Shown here one piece after another: positions 25,928 through 34,737 of a stretch of DNA of 64,000 nucleotides. The notes beneath the pieces were generated by a model that was given only the letters and a program-made list of their open reading frames with translations, was not told the origin of the DNA and ran no database searches. The stretch spans positions 1 to 64,000 of the forward strand of contig NZ_QZWZ01000017.1 of the NCBI RefSeq assembly GCF_003601975.1. The letters run 5' to 3'. The DNA comes from Mesorhizobium waimense. Its GTDB lineage: Bacteria > Pseudomonadota > Alphaproteobacteria > Rhizobiales > Rhizobiaceae. The position numbers were made by a program, and so were the translations under genes. Position 1 is the first letter of the stretch. Every line of letters starts with the position of its first letter.

Positions 25928-26815
25928 ATGGGGCGCGCAACACTGATCGGGTTTTCGGCGGTCGCCATGTGGGCGCTGCTGGCGCTGCTCACCGACGCTT
26001 CCGGGGCGGTGCCGCCATTTCTGCTGTCGGCCATCACCTTCGCCATCGGCACCTGCGTCGGGCTTGGCGCGCGGCTGTTCATGCCAGCCGCCGACAGGAG
26101 CCAAAAAATTCCGCCGCAGGTGTGGGTGATCGGCATTGCCGGCCTATTCGGCTACCACTTCTTCTACTTCACCGCGCTGCGCAACGCGCCGGCGGTGGAG
26201 GCGAGCCTGATCGCCTATCTGTGGCCGCTGCTGATCGTGCTCGGCTCGGCGCTGATGCCGGGCGAGCGACTGGCCTGGAACCATGTCGTCGGCGCGCTGC
26301 TCGGACTGGCCGGTACGATCCTGATCGTCACCAAGGGCGGCGGGCTCGCCTTTGATGCGCGCTATGCCTTTGGCTATGCGATGGCCGGCGTCTGCGCGCT
26401 TTTGTGGTCGGCCTATTCGCTGCTGTCGCGGCGGTTCCCGTCGGTACAGACGAGCATCGTCACCTGGTTCTGCGCGGCGACGTCGGCGCTTTCGCTGCTC
26501 TGCCACCTTCTGCTGGAACAGACAGTGCTGCCCGATGGCGCCGGCCAGTGGCTGGCCGTGCTCGGCCTTGGCCTGATGCCGGTGGGTGCGGCCTTCTACG
26601 CCTGGGACATCGGCGTCAAGCGCGGCAACATCCAGGTGCTGGGCGCGGCAAGCTATGCCGCGCCGCTTTTGTCGACGCTGGTGCTGATCGCGGCAGGCGT
26701 CGCCGAACCGTCGCTGCGCATCCTCGCCGCCTGCGTCCTCATCACCGGCGGCGCGGCACTGGCGGCAAAGTCGCTGTTCATGCGCAAGCTGGCGACAGGC
26801 GAGGCCAGCGCATGA
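25928..26815 (+). CDS. DMT-superfamily transporter (EamA, YddG-like)
   Basis: The 295-residue protein has ten predicted transmembrane segments in two EamA repeats, with GYHFFYFTALRNAPAVEASLIAYLWPLLIVL being typical of the aromatic amino acid exporter-like YddG branch. It probably exports an amino acid or similar metabolite across the inner membrane. Substrate not identified. Its stop overlaps the next start by ATGA (26812-26815), so the two are coupled. Confidence 0.85.
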   Translation: MGRATLIGFSAVAMWALLALLTDASGAVPPFLLSAITFAIGTCVGLGARLFMPAADRSQKIPPQVWVIGIAGLFGYHFFYFTALRNAPAVEASLIAYLWPLLIVLGSALMPGERLAWNHVVGALLGLAGTILIVTKGGGLAFDARYAFGYAMAGVCALLWSAYSLLSRRFPSVQTSIVTWFCAATSALSLLCHLLLEQTVLPDGAGQWLAVLGLGLMPVGAAFYAWDIGVKRGNIQVLGAASYAAPLLSTLVLIAAGVAEPSLRILAACVLITGGAALAAKSLFMRKLATGEASA

Positions 26816-27486
26816 CGATGCCGTTTCCCGGCGGCATCGACGCCAACGCCAATGCGACACTGGTTTTCTCGCTGGTGGCGGCGCTGATCTATGCCCTCAC
26901 GCTCGGCATGCCGCCGCGGCTCGCGCGCTCGGCGGCCAAGACGCTGGCGGTGGCGATCCTGGCAGTGCTTGCCTTCATGCAAGGCGGGCCGTGGCTGCTC
27001 GTCGCGGCGCTGGCGCTGAGTGCCGTCGGCGACGCCTTTCTGTCACGCGACGGCGAAAAGGCCTTTCTCGGCGGGCTGGCCAGTTTTCTCCTGGCGCACA
27101 TCTTCTATGTCGTGCTGTTCCTGCGTAGCGGCGGCGGCTCAGGGCTGCTCGGCGCGGAGTCATGGCGTGGCGCGATCGCGCTGGCGATGGCGGCCTTCGT
27201 GATCGTCATGCTGGCCGCACTCTGGCGCCGTGTCGGCCCCACCTTGCGTCTTCCGATCGTCATCTATGTCGCGGCGATCCTCGCCATGGGGATCTCGGCG
27301 CTCACCACGAGCAACACCCTGGTGATCGGCGGCGCCGTCCTGTTCATGGCGTCGGACGGGTTGCTCGCCACGGAACAGTTCCTGCTTGCCGCCATCTCGC
27401 CCCACCGCGTCTGGATGCGTTACGCGGTCTGGGCGCTTTACTACGCCGCCCAGCTAGGCATCACCTTGGGATTCCTGCTCAGCTAA
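26812..27486 (+). CDS. YhhN/TMEM86 family lysoplasmalogenase-like membrane protein
   Basis: The 224-residue protein has about seven to eight transmembrane helices and the YhhN family residues KTLAVAILA, ALALSAVGDAFLS and GGAVLFMASDGLLA, including the conserved acidic residues within helices. Homologues hydrolyse the vinyl-ether bond of lysoplasmalogens or handle related lipids; activity here is presumed from family only. Its stop overlaps the convergent cupin gene's stop by four bases. Confidence 0.85.
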   Translation: MTMPFPGGIDANANATLVFSLVAALIYALTLGMPPRLARSAAKTLAVAILAVLAFMQGGPWLLVAALALSAVGDAFLSRDGEKAFLGGLASFLLAHIFYVVLFLRSGGGSGLLGAESWRGAIALAMAAFVIVMLAALWRRVGPTLRLPIVIYVAAILAMGISALTTSNTLVIGGAVLFMASDGLLATEQFLLAAISPHRVWMRYAVWALYYAAQLGITLGFLLS

Positions 27487-27911
27487 GACCCTTCCGGCTG
27501 CCAGCCGGGCTCGGCGAGCTCGAAGGCGGCGAAGTCGAAGCCCGGCGCCACCGTGCAGCCGACCAGCGTCCACTCACCGAGGCTGCGCGCCGATTGCCAC
27601 CAGCCGGCGGGCACCACGATCTGCGGTCGCTCGCCCGCCGCAAGGGCGGTGCCGAGCACCTGCTCGATGATTGTGCTGCCTTCCTCCTGTATCGACAGCG
27701 CCAGCGGGGCGCCGGCATAGAAATGCCAGACCTCTGCCGCATCCTTGACCCGGTGCCAGGCCGACAGTTGGTCCTCTTCCAGAAGGAAATAGATCGCCGT
27801 CGAGTGGCCGCGCGTCCCTTCCGCGCCATCGCGAAAGGTTTCGGCATACCAGCCGCCTTCCGGATGCGGCTTCAGGCCGAGCGTGGCGATGATTTCGGCT
27901 GCACTTGTCAT
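27483..27911 (-). CDS. cupin-fold DUF985 family protein
   Basis: The 142-residue protein has the DUF985 cupin signature: LGLKPHPEGGWYAETFRD, TAIYFLLEEDQLSAWHRV, EVWHFYAGAPLAL and VPAGWWQSAR. It probably binds a metal or sugar-like ligand in the barrel, but no reaction is known. Start at 27911 fits the family N-terminus; a longer frame upstream would overlap gloB. It lies downstream of gloB on the same strand, 22 bases away. Confidence 0.85.
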   Translation of the reverse strand: MTSAAEIIATLGLKPHPEGGWYAETFRDGAEGTRGHSTAIYFLLEEDQLSAWHRVKDAAEVWHFYAGAPLALSIQEEGSTIIEQVLGTALAAGERPQIVVPAGWWQSARSLGEWTLVGCTVAPGFDFAAFELAEPGWQPEGS

Positions 27912-27933
27912 CGGCTGGAGGCCAGCACCGGGC

Positions 27934-28701
27934 TCAGAAATTGTCCTTGCGCTTGCGGATTTCGGCGAACACGTCAGCGTCGTTGGCCTTCTCCATGCCG
28001 AGATGCTTGCGGATTGCCGGGTCGTGCCAGCGCAGGAACGGATTGGTCGACAGCTCCTCGCCGATCGTCGTCGGCAATGTCGGCTTGTTGTCGGCGCGTA
28101 ACGTTTCGATTTTCGCAGCACGTTCCTTCAGGGCGGAATTGGTCGGGTCGACGGTCAGCGCGAAGCGGGCATTCGAAAGCGTATACTCATGGCCGCAATA
28201 GATGACCGTGTCGGCCGGAAGTGCCGCCAGCTTCTTCAGCGAGTCGTACATCACCGGCGGCTTGCACTCGAACAGCCGGCCGCAGCCCAGCGCAAACAGC
28301 GTGTCGGCGGTGAACGCCACCTTCGAGGCCGGCAAATGGTAGGAGACATGGCCAGCCGTGTGGCCGGGCGTGGCGATCACGTCGATCTTTTCGTCGCCGA
28401 GATGGACGACCGAGCCTTCTTCGACCGTCTCGTCGATGCCGGGGATCTTCGCCTGTTCCGCTTCCGGGCCGATGATGCGCAGCTTGAAGCGCTCCTTCAG
28501 CGCCAGATTGGCCTCGACATGGTCGACATGGTGGTGGGTGGTCAGGATCATCGTCGGGGTCCAGCCGGTGCGCTGGATCGCGGCCAGGATCGGCGCCTCC
28601 TCGGGCGCATCGATGATCGCGGTCTGGCCGCTTTTGGGGTCATGCACAAGCACGCCGAAATTGTCGCTGCGGCACATGAACTGTTCGATTTCGACCGGCA
28701 T
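27934..28701 (-). CDS. gloB: hydroxyacylglutathione hydrolase (glyoxalase II)
   Basis: Hydrolyses S-lactoylglutathione to lactate and glutathione, completing methylglyoxal detoxification. The metallo-beta-lactamase motif THHHVDH is at about 55-61, with further metal ligands in TPGHTAGH (near 114) and the YCGHEYTLSNARFA segment. The C-terminal HAGH domain (LSTNPFLRW) is present. Length 255 is normal. It is divergent from a methyltransferase gene. Confidence 0.94.
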   Translation of the reverse strand: MPVEIEQFMCRSDNFGVLVHDPKSGQTAIIDAPEEAPILAAIQRTGWTPTMILTTHHHVDHVEANLALKERFKLRIIGPEAEQAKIPGIDETVEEGSVVHLGDEKIDVIATPGHTAGHVSYHLPASKVAFTADTLFALGCGRLFECKPPVMYDSLKKLAALPADTVIYCGHEYTLSNARFALTVDPTNSALKERAAKIETLRADNKPTLPTTIGEELSTNPFLRWHDPAIRKHLGMEKANDADVFAEIRKRKDNF

Positions 28702-28805
28702 CGCATCTCTCCATTGTCGCCGCAGACATAGGGCGCTTGCCGGCCGATGTCATCTGGAATTGAGCTTTGTTGAACTCGGCAGATATCGCGGCTACCGTCC
28801 CGGCC

Positions 28806-29588
28806 ATGCATTCCGATATCGTCGACCTCCGTTCCTTCTATTCGACCACGCTCGGCCGGCTTGCCGAACACTCGATCACCATGGCGCTGTCCTCGATATG
28901 GGCCGCGGTGCCGAATGAGCGGCTGGTCGGCCTCGGCTACACCTTGCCGTGGCTGGAGCGGTTCGGCGCCGATGCCGAGCGCGTCTTTGCCTTCATGCCG
29001 GCAACGCAGGGCGCGGTGGTCTGGCCGGCGACGGGTCCGACGGCGACGGCGCTGGTCTTCGACGAGGAATTGCCGCTGGTCGATTCCTGCATCGACCGCA
29101 TGCTGCTCGTCCATTCGCTCGAGCATGTCGAGAACCCGCGCGAGACGCTGAACGAGATCTGGCGGGTGCTGTCGCCGGCCGGGCGCGTCGTCATCGTCGT
29201 GCCCAACCGGCGCGGCGTCTGGGCGCGTTTCGAGCATACGCCGTTCGGCAATGGCCGGCCGTTCTCGCGCGGCCAGCTCACCGAATTGCTGCGCGAGGCG
29301 CATTTCACCCCGGCGGCATGGTCCGACGCGCTGTTCTTCCCGCCGTCGCCGCGGCGCTTCATGATGCGGTTCCACAATATGCTGGAACGGGCCGGCCGTC
29401 GGTTCTGGCCGATTTTTTCCGGTGTCATCGTGGTCGAGGCGCAGAAGCGGCTTTATCAAGGCGTACCGGTCGCCCAGCGTGCATCGCGACGCGTTTTCGT
29501 GCCGGTGCTCTCGCCGCAAGGCGTGACCAGGCTCGGCCGGTCGCGCGACGGTGAGGCGGCTTCCCCGGGCGGGGTGACGCGTTCGTGA
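28806..29588 (+). CDS. class I SAM-dependent methyltransferase
   Basis: The 260-residue protein has a methyltransferase domain of the Methyltransf_11 type: the acidic EELPLVDSCIDRMLLVHSLEHVENPRETLNEIWRVLSPAGRVVIVVPN region is conserved. The expected first glycine-rich motif is weak (LVGLGYTLPWLERFG), so SAM binding is likely but less certain. It is divergent from gloB. The start at 28806 (MHSDIVDLRSFY) is preferred over an ATG 39 bases upstream. Substrate unknown. Confidence 0.75.
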   Translation: MHSDIVDLRSFYSTTLGRLAEHSITMALSSIWAAVPNERLVGLGYTLPWLERFGADAERVFAFMPATQGAVVWPATGPTATALVFDEELPLVDSCIDRMLLVHSLEHVENPRETLNEIWRVLSPAGRVVIVVPNRRGVWARFEHTPFGNGRPFSRGQLTELLREAHFTPAAWSDALFFPPSPRRFMMRFHNMLERAGRRFWPIFSGVIVVEAQKRLYQGVPVAQRASRRVFVPVLSPQGVTRLGRSRDGEAASPGGVTRS

Positions 29589-29702
29589 TCGGAACTGAGC
29601 TTTGTCACTCCCTATCTGTCGAGTGCGGGGCCGCCGCCTGAACATGGCCGGTCATGGTACTGACCCGGCTCCACCACTCTTCCGAATGCAGGGATATCAC
29701 GC

Positions 29703-31523
29703 ATGGCGGATCAAGCGGATGTCATAGCCGGCGCGGGACAGGCCGTGTCGGTAGAAGCCAGCAGCCTCGGCGACCAGTTGAAGACGATCCGGCAGGCGCT
29801 GAAGACCTCGCCGGTACGCAAGCCGCTCGCCTGGGCCTCGATCGGCATTGTCGCCGTCATTGTCGCGACCGCGATCGGCCAGGTTCTGCTCAACCGCTGG
29901 AACCAGCCCTTCTACGATGCGCTGGCAAGGCGCGACATGCAGGGTTTTCTGCACCAGCTTGTTGTCTTTGCCGAAATTGCCGGCGGGCTGTTGGTGCTCA
30001 ATGTCGGCCAGACCTGGCTCAACCAGACGATCCGGCTGAAGCTGCGCCAGGCGCTGACGCTCGACCTGATCGATGAATGGATGCGGCCGGCGCGCGCCTT
30101 CCGGCTGGCGCACGCCGGTGCCATCGGCGTCAATCCCGACCAACGCATGCAGCAGGATGCCGCGCACCTGTCCGATCTGTCGACCGATCTCGGTGTCGGC
30201 CTGCTGCAGTCCTTCATCCTGCTCGTGTCCTTTATCGGCGTCTTGTGGACGCTGTCCTCGGGCTTCGTTTTCCACATCGGCGGCAAATCGTTGGCGATAC
30301 CCGGATACATGGTATGGGCGGCGATCCTCTATGCCGGTATCGCCTCCTGGCTGAGCTGGCTGGTCGGACGGCCGCTGATCCGCTTCAACAGCGATCGCTA
30401 TACGCGCGAGGCGGAACTCAGGTCCTCGATGGTCCGCGTCAACGAGAATGTCGACGCCATCGCGCTCGCGCATGGCGAGGCGGATGCCAGGCGGCAGCTC
30501 GAGATCGATCTCGGCACCGTGCTCGGCGCCATGAAGCGCATCTACAGCGCGCAGATCAACCTGTCCTGGGTCACCGACACCTATGGCTGGATCACCGTGG
30601 TCGCGCCGATCCTGGTCGCTTCGCCGGTCTATTTCGCCGGCGATATCAGCTTCGGCGGCCTGATGATGGCGGTCGGCGCCTTCAACCAGGTGCACTCCTC
30701 GCTACGCTGGTTCATCAACAATATCGGTGGCATCGCCGACTGGCGGGCGACGCTGATGCGTGTCGCCGATTTCCGCATCGCGCTTGGCGAAACCGACATC
30801 CTCCACGACAAGGAAAAGCGCATCGAATTCGGTCAAAATCCTGACGGCAGGCTGACCTTCGAAAGGCTCGAGGTCGCGTCGCCGGATGGGTGTACAAAGC
30901 TCGCCGAGCAGGACGTCGAGATACGCCCCGGCGAGCGCGTCATGATCACCGGCGACCCGCGCGCCGGCAAGACGCTGTTCTTTCGCGCCATTGCCGGCCT
31001 GTGGCCGTGGGGCAGCGGGCGGATCGGCATGCCGACCGGCGATGCGCCGATCTTCGTTCCGCGAACCCCTTATTTCCCGCTCGGGACGCTGCGCGAAGTG
31101 CTCAACCACATCGACGGCACCGCACCGGTCGACGATGCCGAGATCGCGGCGGTGCTGGCCGAGGTCGGTCTCCAGCGGCTCGCATCCTCGCTCGACCGTT
31201 CGGCGCGCTGGGAGCATGAGTTGGCCGATGACGAGCAGCGCCTGCTGGCCATTGCCAGGCTTGCGCTCAGGCGGCCGAAATGGGTGATCATCGACGAGGC
31301 GCTGGATACGTTCGACGGCGCGACACTGAGGCAGGTGCTGTCGATGCTGGCGCGCCGCCTGCCCGACGCCGCCATCCTCAACATCGGCCGCGGCCAGCAC
31401 AACAACCAGTTCTTCCCGCGCTCGCTGACGATCGTGAAGGATAGCGGCGGATCGGCGCTCAAGCCCGCCCGCGTCAGGGCCGGAGCCATCGAGCCGCCGC
31501 CCGCCGCAAGGCGAAAGAAGTAA
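29703..31523 (+). CDS. ABC transporter ATP-binding protein/permease, SbmA/YddA-like
   Basis: The 606-residue protein fuses a six-helix ABC_membrane_2 domain (about 1-330) to a C-terminal nucleotide-binding domain. Relatives are BacA-related and Rv1819c-like transporters of peptides, bleomycin or cobalamin. Walker A is GDPRAGKT, Walker B WVIIDEALD. The usual signature LSGGQ is replaced by LADDEQ, and ATP hydrolysis may be altered, though deviations are seen elsewhere in this family. It is a single gene. It is not a true BacA, which lacks the ATPase domain. Confidence 0.85.
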   Translation: MADQADVIAGAGQAVSVEASSLGDQLKTIRQALKTSPVRKPLAWASIGIVAVIVATAIGQVLLNRWNQPFYDALARRDMQGFLHQLVVFAEIAGGLLVLNVGQTWLNQTIRLKLRQALTLDLIDEWMRPARAFRLAHAGAIGVNPDQRMQQDAAHLSDLSTDLGVGLLQSFILLVSFIGVLWTLSSGFVFHIGGKSLAIPGYMVWAAILYAGIASWLSWLVGRPLIRFNSDRYTREAELRSSMVRVNENVDAIALAHGEADARRQLEIDLGTVLGAMKRIYSAQINLSWVTDTYGWITVVAPILVASPVYFAGDISFGGLMMAVGAFNQVHSSLRWFINNIGGIADWRATLMRVADFRIALGETDILHDKEKRIEFGQNPDGRLTFERLEVASPDGCTKLAEQDVEIRPGERVMITGDPRAGKTLFFRAIAGLWPWGSGRIGMPTGDAPIFVPRTPYFPLGTLREVLNHIDGTAPVDDAEIAAVLAEVGLQRLASSLDRSARWEHELADDEQRLLAIARLALRRPKWVIIDEALDTFDGATLRQVLSMLARRLPDAAILNIGRGQHNNQFFPRSLTIVKDSGGSALKPARVRAGAIEPPPAARRKK

Positions 31524-31608
31524 GCTCGCCGAAAGAAGCAACCGGGCAAGCTTTATTTTGCCGCGATCGCCGGGGAAGATCGTCCGCATCACTCGGACGC
31601 ACGCAGCC

Positions 31609-32409
31609 ATGCTCGACATGTTCAGCCTGCTTGCCTGTTTCGCCTGTACCCAGGCAGCACCCCTGCCTGTGCCAGCCGACACGATTGCCGTGGATGTCGA
31701 ACTGGTGCTGGCCGTCGACATCTCGCTGTCGATGAACGAGAAGGAGTTTGCCCTGCAGCGCGCCGGCTATGTCGCGGCGCTCAGGCATCCGGATTTCATC
31801 AAGGCGGTGCGTTCGGGCACAAACGGGCGCATTGCGCTGGCCTATTTCGAGTGGGCGGGCACCGTTCGCGACGACGCCATCCTCGCCTGGCAGATCATCG
31901 ACGGCAGCGACAGCGCCAACGCCTTCGCCGACAGGATCGCGGCCCGCCCGTTCCGCAGCTTTCGCGGTACCTCGATTTCCGGTGCGCTTGCCTTCGGCGC
32001 CGACCTCTTCGAAAAAACCGGCTTCACTGGCGCGCGTCGCGTCATCGACATGTCAGGCGACGGCCCCAACAATATCGGCCCGCCGGTCACAGCGACGCGC
32101 GATGCGGCGCTGGCAAAGGGTATTGTCATCAACGGCCTGCCGATCCTGATCAGCCCGTCGCCGACCTTCAGCCATCTCGACAGCTATTATGCGCAATGCG
32201 TCACCGGCGGCCCAGGGTCCTTCGTGCTGCCGATCTATGCAGCTTCCGAATTTTCGACTGCCATTCGCCGCAAGCTCATCCTCGAAGTGAGCGGCATCGC
32301 CAACGCAACGACAGTCCGGATCGACGCGGCGGCGCCCATCGACTGCCTGCAGGGCGAGCGCGACCGGCGGTTTTTTTCAGACCCGTATTTTCCAGAACTC
32401 GATCGATAA
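31609..32409 (+). CDS. DUF1194 family von Willebrand A-like exported protein
   Basis: The 266-residue product has a short hydrophobic leader (MLDMFSLLACFACTQAAP) suggesting export, then a DUF1194 vWA domain with MIDAS DISLSMNEKEF. Later metal-site residues are in GTSISGAL and DMSGDGPNN. Function is unknown. The start at 31609 is preferred, since an earlier ATG at 31558 would put a basic stretch ahead of the leader. Confidence 0.8.
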   Translation: MLDMFSLLACFACTQAAPLPVPADTIAVDVELVLAVDISLSMNEKEFALQRAGYVAALRHPDFIKAVRSGTNGRIALAYFEWAGTVRDDAILAWQIIDGSDSANAFADRIAARPFRSFRGTSISGALAFGADLFEKTGFTGARRVIDMSGDGPNNIGPPVTATRDAALAKGIVINGLPILISPSPTFSHLDSYYAQCVTGGPGSFVLPIYAASEFSTAIRRKLILEVSGIANATTVRIDAAAPIDCLQGERDRRFFSDPYFPELDR

Positions 32410-32446
32410 ACCGTGAGTTTTCCCGAACCTCCGGTTTCGAGATGGT

Positions 32447-33382
32447 TCAGGCCGGCCGCGTGCCGTATTTCTCGCGGAACTCATCGTAGAGATTGCGGCG
32501 CCAGCGCCGGCCGCCGACATAGCCGCGCAACAGCTGCGGCAGCGAGTAGCCGAGTGCCTTCGACGACCGGTTGGCCAGATAGCCTGCGAATGCCTGGGAA
32601 ACCCTGCCCTTCATCGCATCGGAGATGATCTGGCGCGCGATCATATAGGGCGGGACGTCGGGATATCGATCGGCGATGTAAGGGTGTTTGTCGATCAGGT
32701 TTGCGTAGGCTTCGACATAGCCGTCGCGGCGACCCGAGATCGAATTCTCCGAATTGTATTTCTTCCAGTCGATGTCCTCTGACAGCAGTGCCCCGCTGCG
32801 CCGGGCAAAACGCAGCAGCAATTCGCGATCCTGCATGCGCGCGATGTCGCTGTCGTAACCGCCGATCGCCAGCAGGGATTCGCGGCGGGCGGTGATCGCG
32901 GAGCCGGCGATGAAGATCGTCTGTCCGACCAGCGCCTTCTCCAGCGAGCTGCGGGTCAGGAAAGCTTCGCGATTGACGCATTTGGTGCTGCGGCCGCCTT
33001 TCACCGAGACGAACGAGCTGATGAGGATTTCCAGCGATGGGTTCTCGTCGAAGCGTGCCAGCGTCCGCTCCAGCCGGTCCGGCAGGTAGACATCGTCCGA
33101 ATCAAGGAAAGCCACGATCGGCGCGCGCGCTCGCTCGATGCCGGCATTGCGGGCGGCATTGGCGCCGCGCCATTTCGCGCCGACATAGACCAGCCGAGGA
33201 TCGCGGATGGCGGCAAGGGCCGCGGCAGTGGCGTCGGTCGATCCGTCGTCGACAACAATGTGCTCGAACTGGGTAAGGCTTTGCGCCAGCACACTTTCCA
33301 CTGCGCGCACCACCTGGTCGCGACGATTGTGGGTCGGTGTGATCACCGTGATAAGGGGAGCTGGGTCGACGGTTTTGCCCAT
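32447..33382 (-). CDS. glycosyltransferase family 2
   Basis: The 311-residue protein has the GT-A nucleotide-binding core: ITVITPTHNRRDQV, the DDGSTD acidic motif, and FLDSDDVYLPDRLE, which should hold metal-nucleotide-sugar. The acceptor-binding and base region QDRELLLRFARR is present. It likely builds a surface polysaccharide; partners are not in the window. The ATG at 33382 marks the start of the fold; the upstream open frame of 110 residues has no similarity to it and overlaps an element-like region. Confidence 0.85.
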   Translation of the reverse strand: MGKTVDPAPLITVITPTHNRRDQVVRAVESVLAQSLTQFEHIVVDDGSTDATAAALAAIRDPRLVYVGAKWRGANAARNAGIERARAPIVAFLDSDDVYLPDRLERTLARFDENPSLEILISSFVSVKGGRSTKCVNREAFLTRSSLEKALVGQTIFIAGSAITARRESLLAIGGYDSDIARMQDRELLLRFARRSGALLSEDIDWKKYNSENSISGRRDGYVEAYANLIDKHPYIADRYPDVPPYMIARQIISDAMKGRVSQAFAGYLANRSSKALGYSLPQLLRGYVGGRRWRRNLYDEFREKYGTRPA

Positions 33383-33710
33383 GCGGCTATGCCCCGGGTT
33401 CTGCGATGTGCGGATAGATTTGATGGCCGCCTTCCATACCCACCCCGGGATTGCGTTCGATTCGACCGTACAAAAAAGAAACGCCTGTGTCATCCCGACT
33501 GCCGGCAGGCAAGCCGTGCGCCCGTCGAATTTCACAAGCCGCGCCTGAACTGCAACACCGTCTCTCGGCTGGCAAGCCCAGCCGGAGGAATGTCGAAGCC
33601 GATCCAACTGCCGCCTGGGAGAAGTAGCCGTGCTATTACCCGTCACGTAATCGACTTGCCTACCGCATGTCGGCAAAGCTGCTCCCAGTTGCAAAAAGAG
33701 GAGTTCAGCC
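33383..33710. other. 328-base gap with candidate structured leader and hairpins
   Basis: No gene is supported. The half nearest the DUF1330 gene can fold into several nested inverted repeats: CTGGGAG/CTCCCAG (33615-33621 with 33682-33688), ATTAC/GTAAT (33635-33639 with 33647-33651) and TTGCC/GGCAA (33656-33660 with 33672-33676). An upstream hairpin CGGCTGG/CCAGCCG is near 33555-33575. A T-rich minus-strand stretch (33472-33483) follows a weak stem. The region may be a repeat element or an RNA leader. Confidence 0.45.
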
Positions 33711-34031
33711 ATGACCGCTTACGCCGTTGCCCTTATGCGCCAAGCCACATTGGGACCTGAGATTGTCGAATATCTGCACAAGATCGACGCCACGCTGGAA
33801 CCCTTCGGCGGCCGCTTCCTGGTGCATGGCGGCGTGGTGGAGGTCGTTGAAAACACCTGGCCGGGACATCTGATCGTCATCGAATTCCCCGACCGCGACC
33901 ATGTACGCGGGTGGTACAACTCGTCCGCCTATCAGGCGATCCTGGCGCTGCGCACCGAAAACTCGCAGGCCGACGTGATCTTCGTCGACGGCGTCGAACG
34001 TCCGCACAAGGCCACCGACGTTCTGGAATAG
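33711..34031 (+). CDS. DUF1330 family protein
   Basis: The 106-residue protein has the DUF1330 (ferredoxin-like, dimeric alpha-beta barrel) features FGGRFLVHGGVVEVVENTWPG and HLIVIEFPDRDHVRGWYNS. Similar folds act in antibiotic-monooxygenase-type enzymes, but no activity is established. A good ribosome-binding site (AGAGGAG) lies 9-15 bases upstream. It is preceded by the structured leader described at 33383-33710. Confidence 0.88.
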   Translation: MTAYAVALMRQATLGPEIVEYLHKIDATLEPFGGRFLVHGGVVEVVENTWPGHLIVIEFPDRDHVRGWYNSSAYQAILALRTENSQADVIFVDGVERPHKATDVLE

Positions 34032-34056
34032 CTGCATGGCCGACAGCCGGCCAAGG

Positions 34057-34671
34057 TCATCGCTTCAGCAGGAACACCGCTTGCTGGCCGAAGAAGTTCC
34101 AGAACCACCACGGCATCGACAGGCCGATCTTCTGGCCGTTGGCGTCGAGAGCGGTTGCCCTTTCCACCGTGGCGCCGAGCTCCTCGACCAGATTGACGAA
34201 GTCGCGGATGGTGCAGAAATGGATGTTTGGCGTGTCGTACCAGGAATAGGGCAGGTCCTTGGTCACCGGCATCCGCCCCTTGACGAACAGCGACAGCCGC
34301 ACCCGCCAGTGGCCGAAATTGGGGAAGGAGACGATGGCGCGGTTGCCGATCCTCAGCAGTTCGTCGAGCACCAGTTTCGGGTTGCGGGTGGCCTGCAGCG
34401 TCTGCGACAGGACGACGAAATCAAAACCCTTGTCGGGATAGAATTCGAGGTCCGTGTCGGCGTTGCCCTGGATGACGCTGAGGCCGCGCGCCACGCATTC
34501 GTTGACGCCGCGCTGCGACAGTTCCAGGCCGCGGCCGTCGACCTGCTTGGTCGCCTGCAGCAGTTCGAGCAGCAGGCCGTCGCCGGATCCGACGTCGAGC
34601 ACCCGCGACCGCGCCGGGATGAGACCGGCGACCACTTCAAGGTCGACGCGCTGGGCGCGATTGACGCTCAT
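34057..34671 (-). CDS. metW: methionine biosynthesis protein MetW
   Basis: The 204-residue MetW protein is a class I methyltransferase-like partner of MetX in the homoserine acetyltransferase step. Motifs are VLDVGSGDGLLLE (SAM loop), GLELSQRGVNECVARG and DFVVLSQTLQAT. Start at 34671 matches family proteins (MSVNRAQRVDLEVVAGL). It lies downstream of metX, with a palindromic repeat filling most of the 58-base gap. Confidence 0.94.
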   Translation of the reverse strand: MSVNRAQRVDLEVVAGLIPARSRVLDVGSGDGLLLELLQATKQVDGRGLELSQRGVNECVARGLSVIQGNADTDLEFYPDKGFDFVVLSQTLQATRNPKLVLDELLRIGNRAIVSFPNFGHWRVRLSLFVKGRMPVTKDLPYSWYDTPNIHFCTIRDFVNLVEELGATVERATALDANGQKIGLSMPWWFWNFFGQQAVFLLKR

Positions 34672-34689
34672 GGTTTCGCCTCCTGCCCA

Positions 34690-34737
34690 GCGCATGATTC
34701 CGGTCCGAAAAGTCTGCAACTTTTCGGGGTCATGCGC
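34690..34737. repeat. RIME-like rhizobial palindrome at the metX stop
   Basis: The 48-bp element begins GCGCATGA and ends TCATGCGC, with inner arms CCGAAAAGT and ACTTTTCGG. It is the same class as the one at 4644. The TGA stop of metX (34730-34732 on the plus strand) is part of the right arm, and metW begins 19 bases beyond the left arm. As a hairpin it could separate metX and metW transcripts. Confidence 0.85.

Noticed and set aside
33601..33690. Resemblance of the 33.6 kb leader to a yybP-ykoY (Mn) riboswitch or a tRNA
   Set aside because: Only GGGAG and AGTAGC are shared; the rest of the Mn aptamer and the TTCGA T-loop of a tRNA are absent, and the gene is not a metal transporter.
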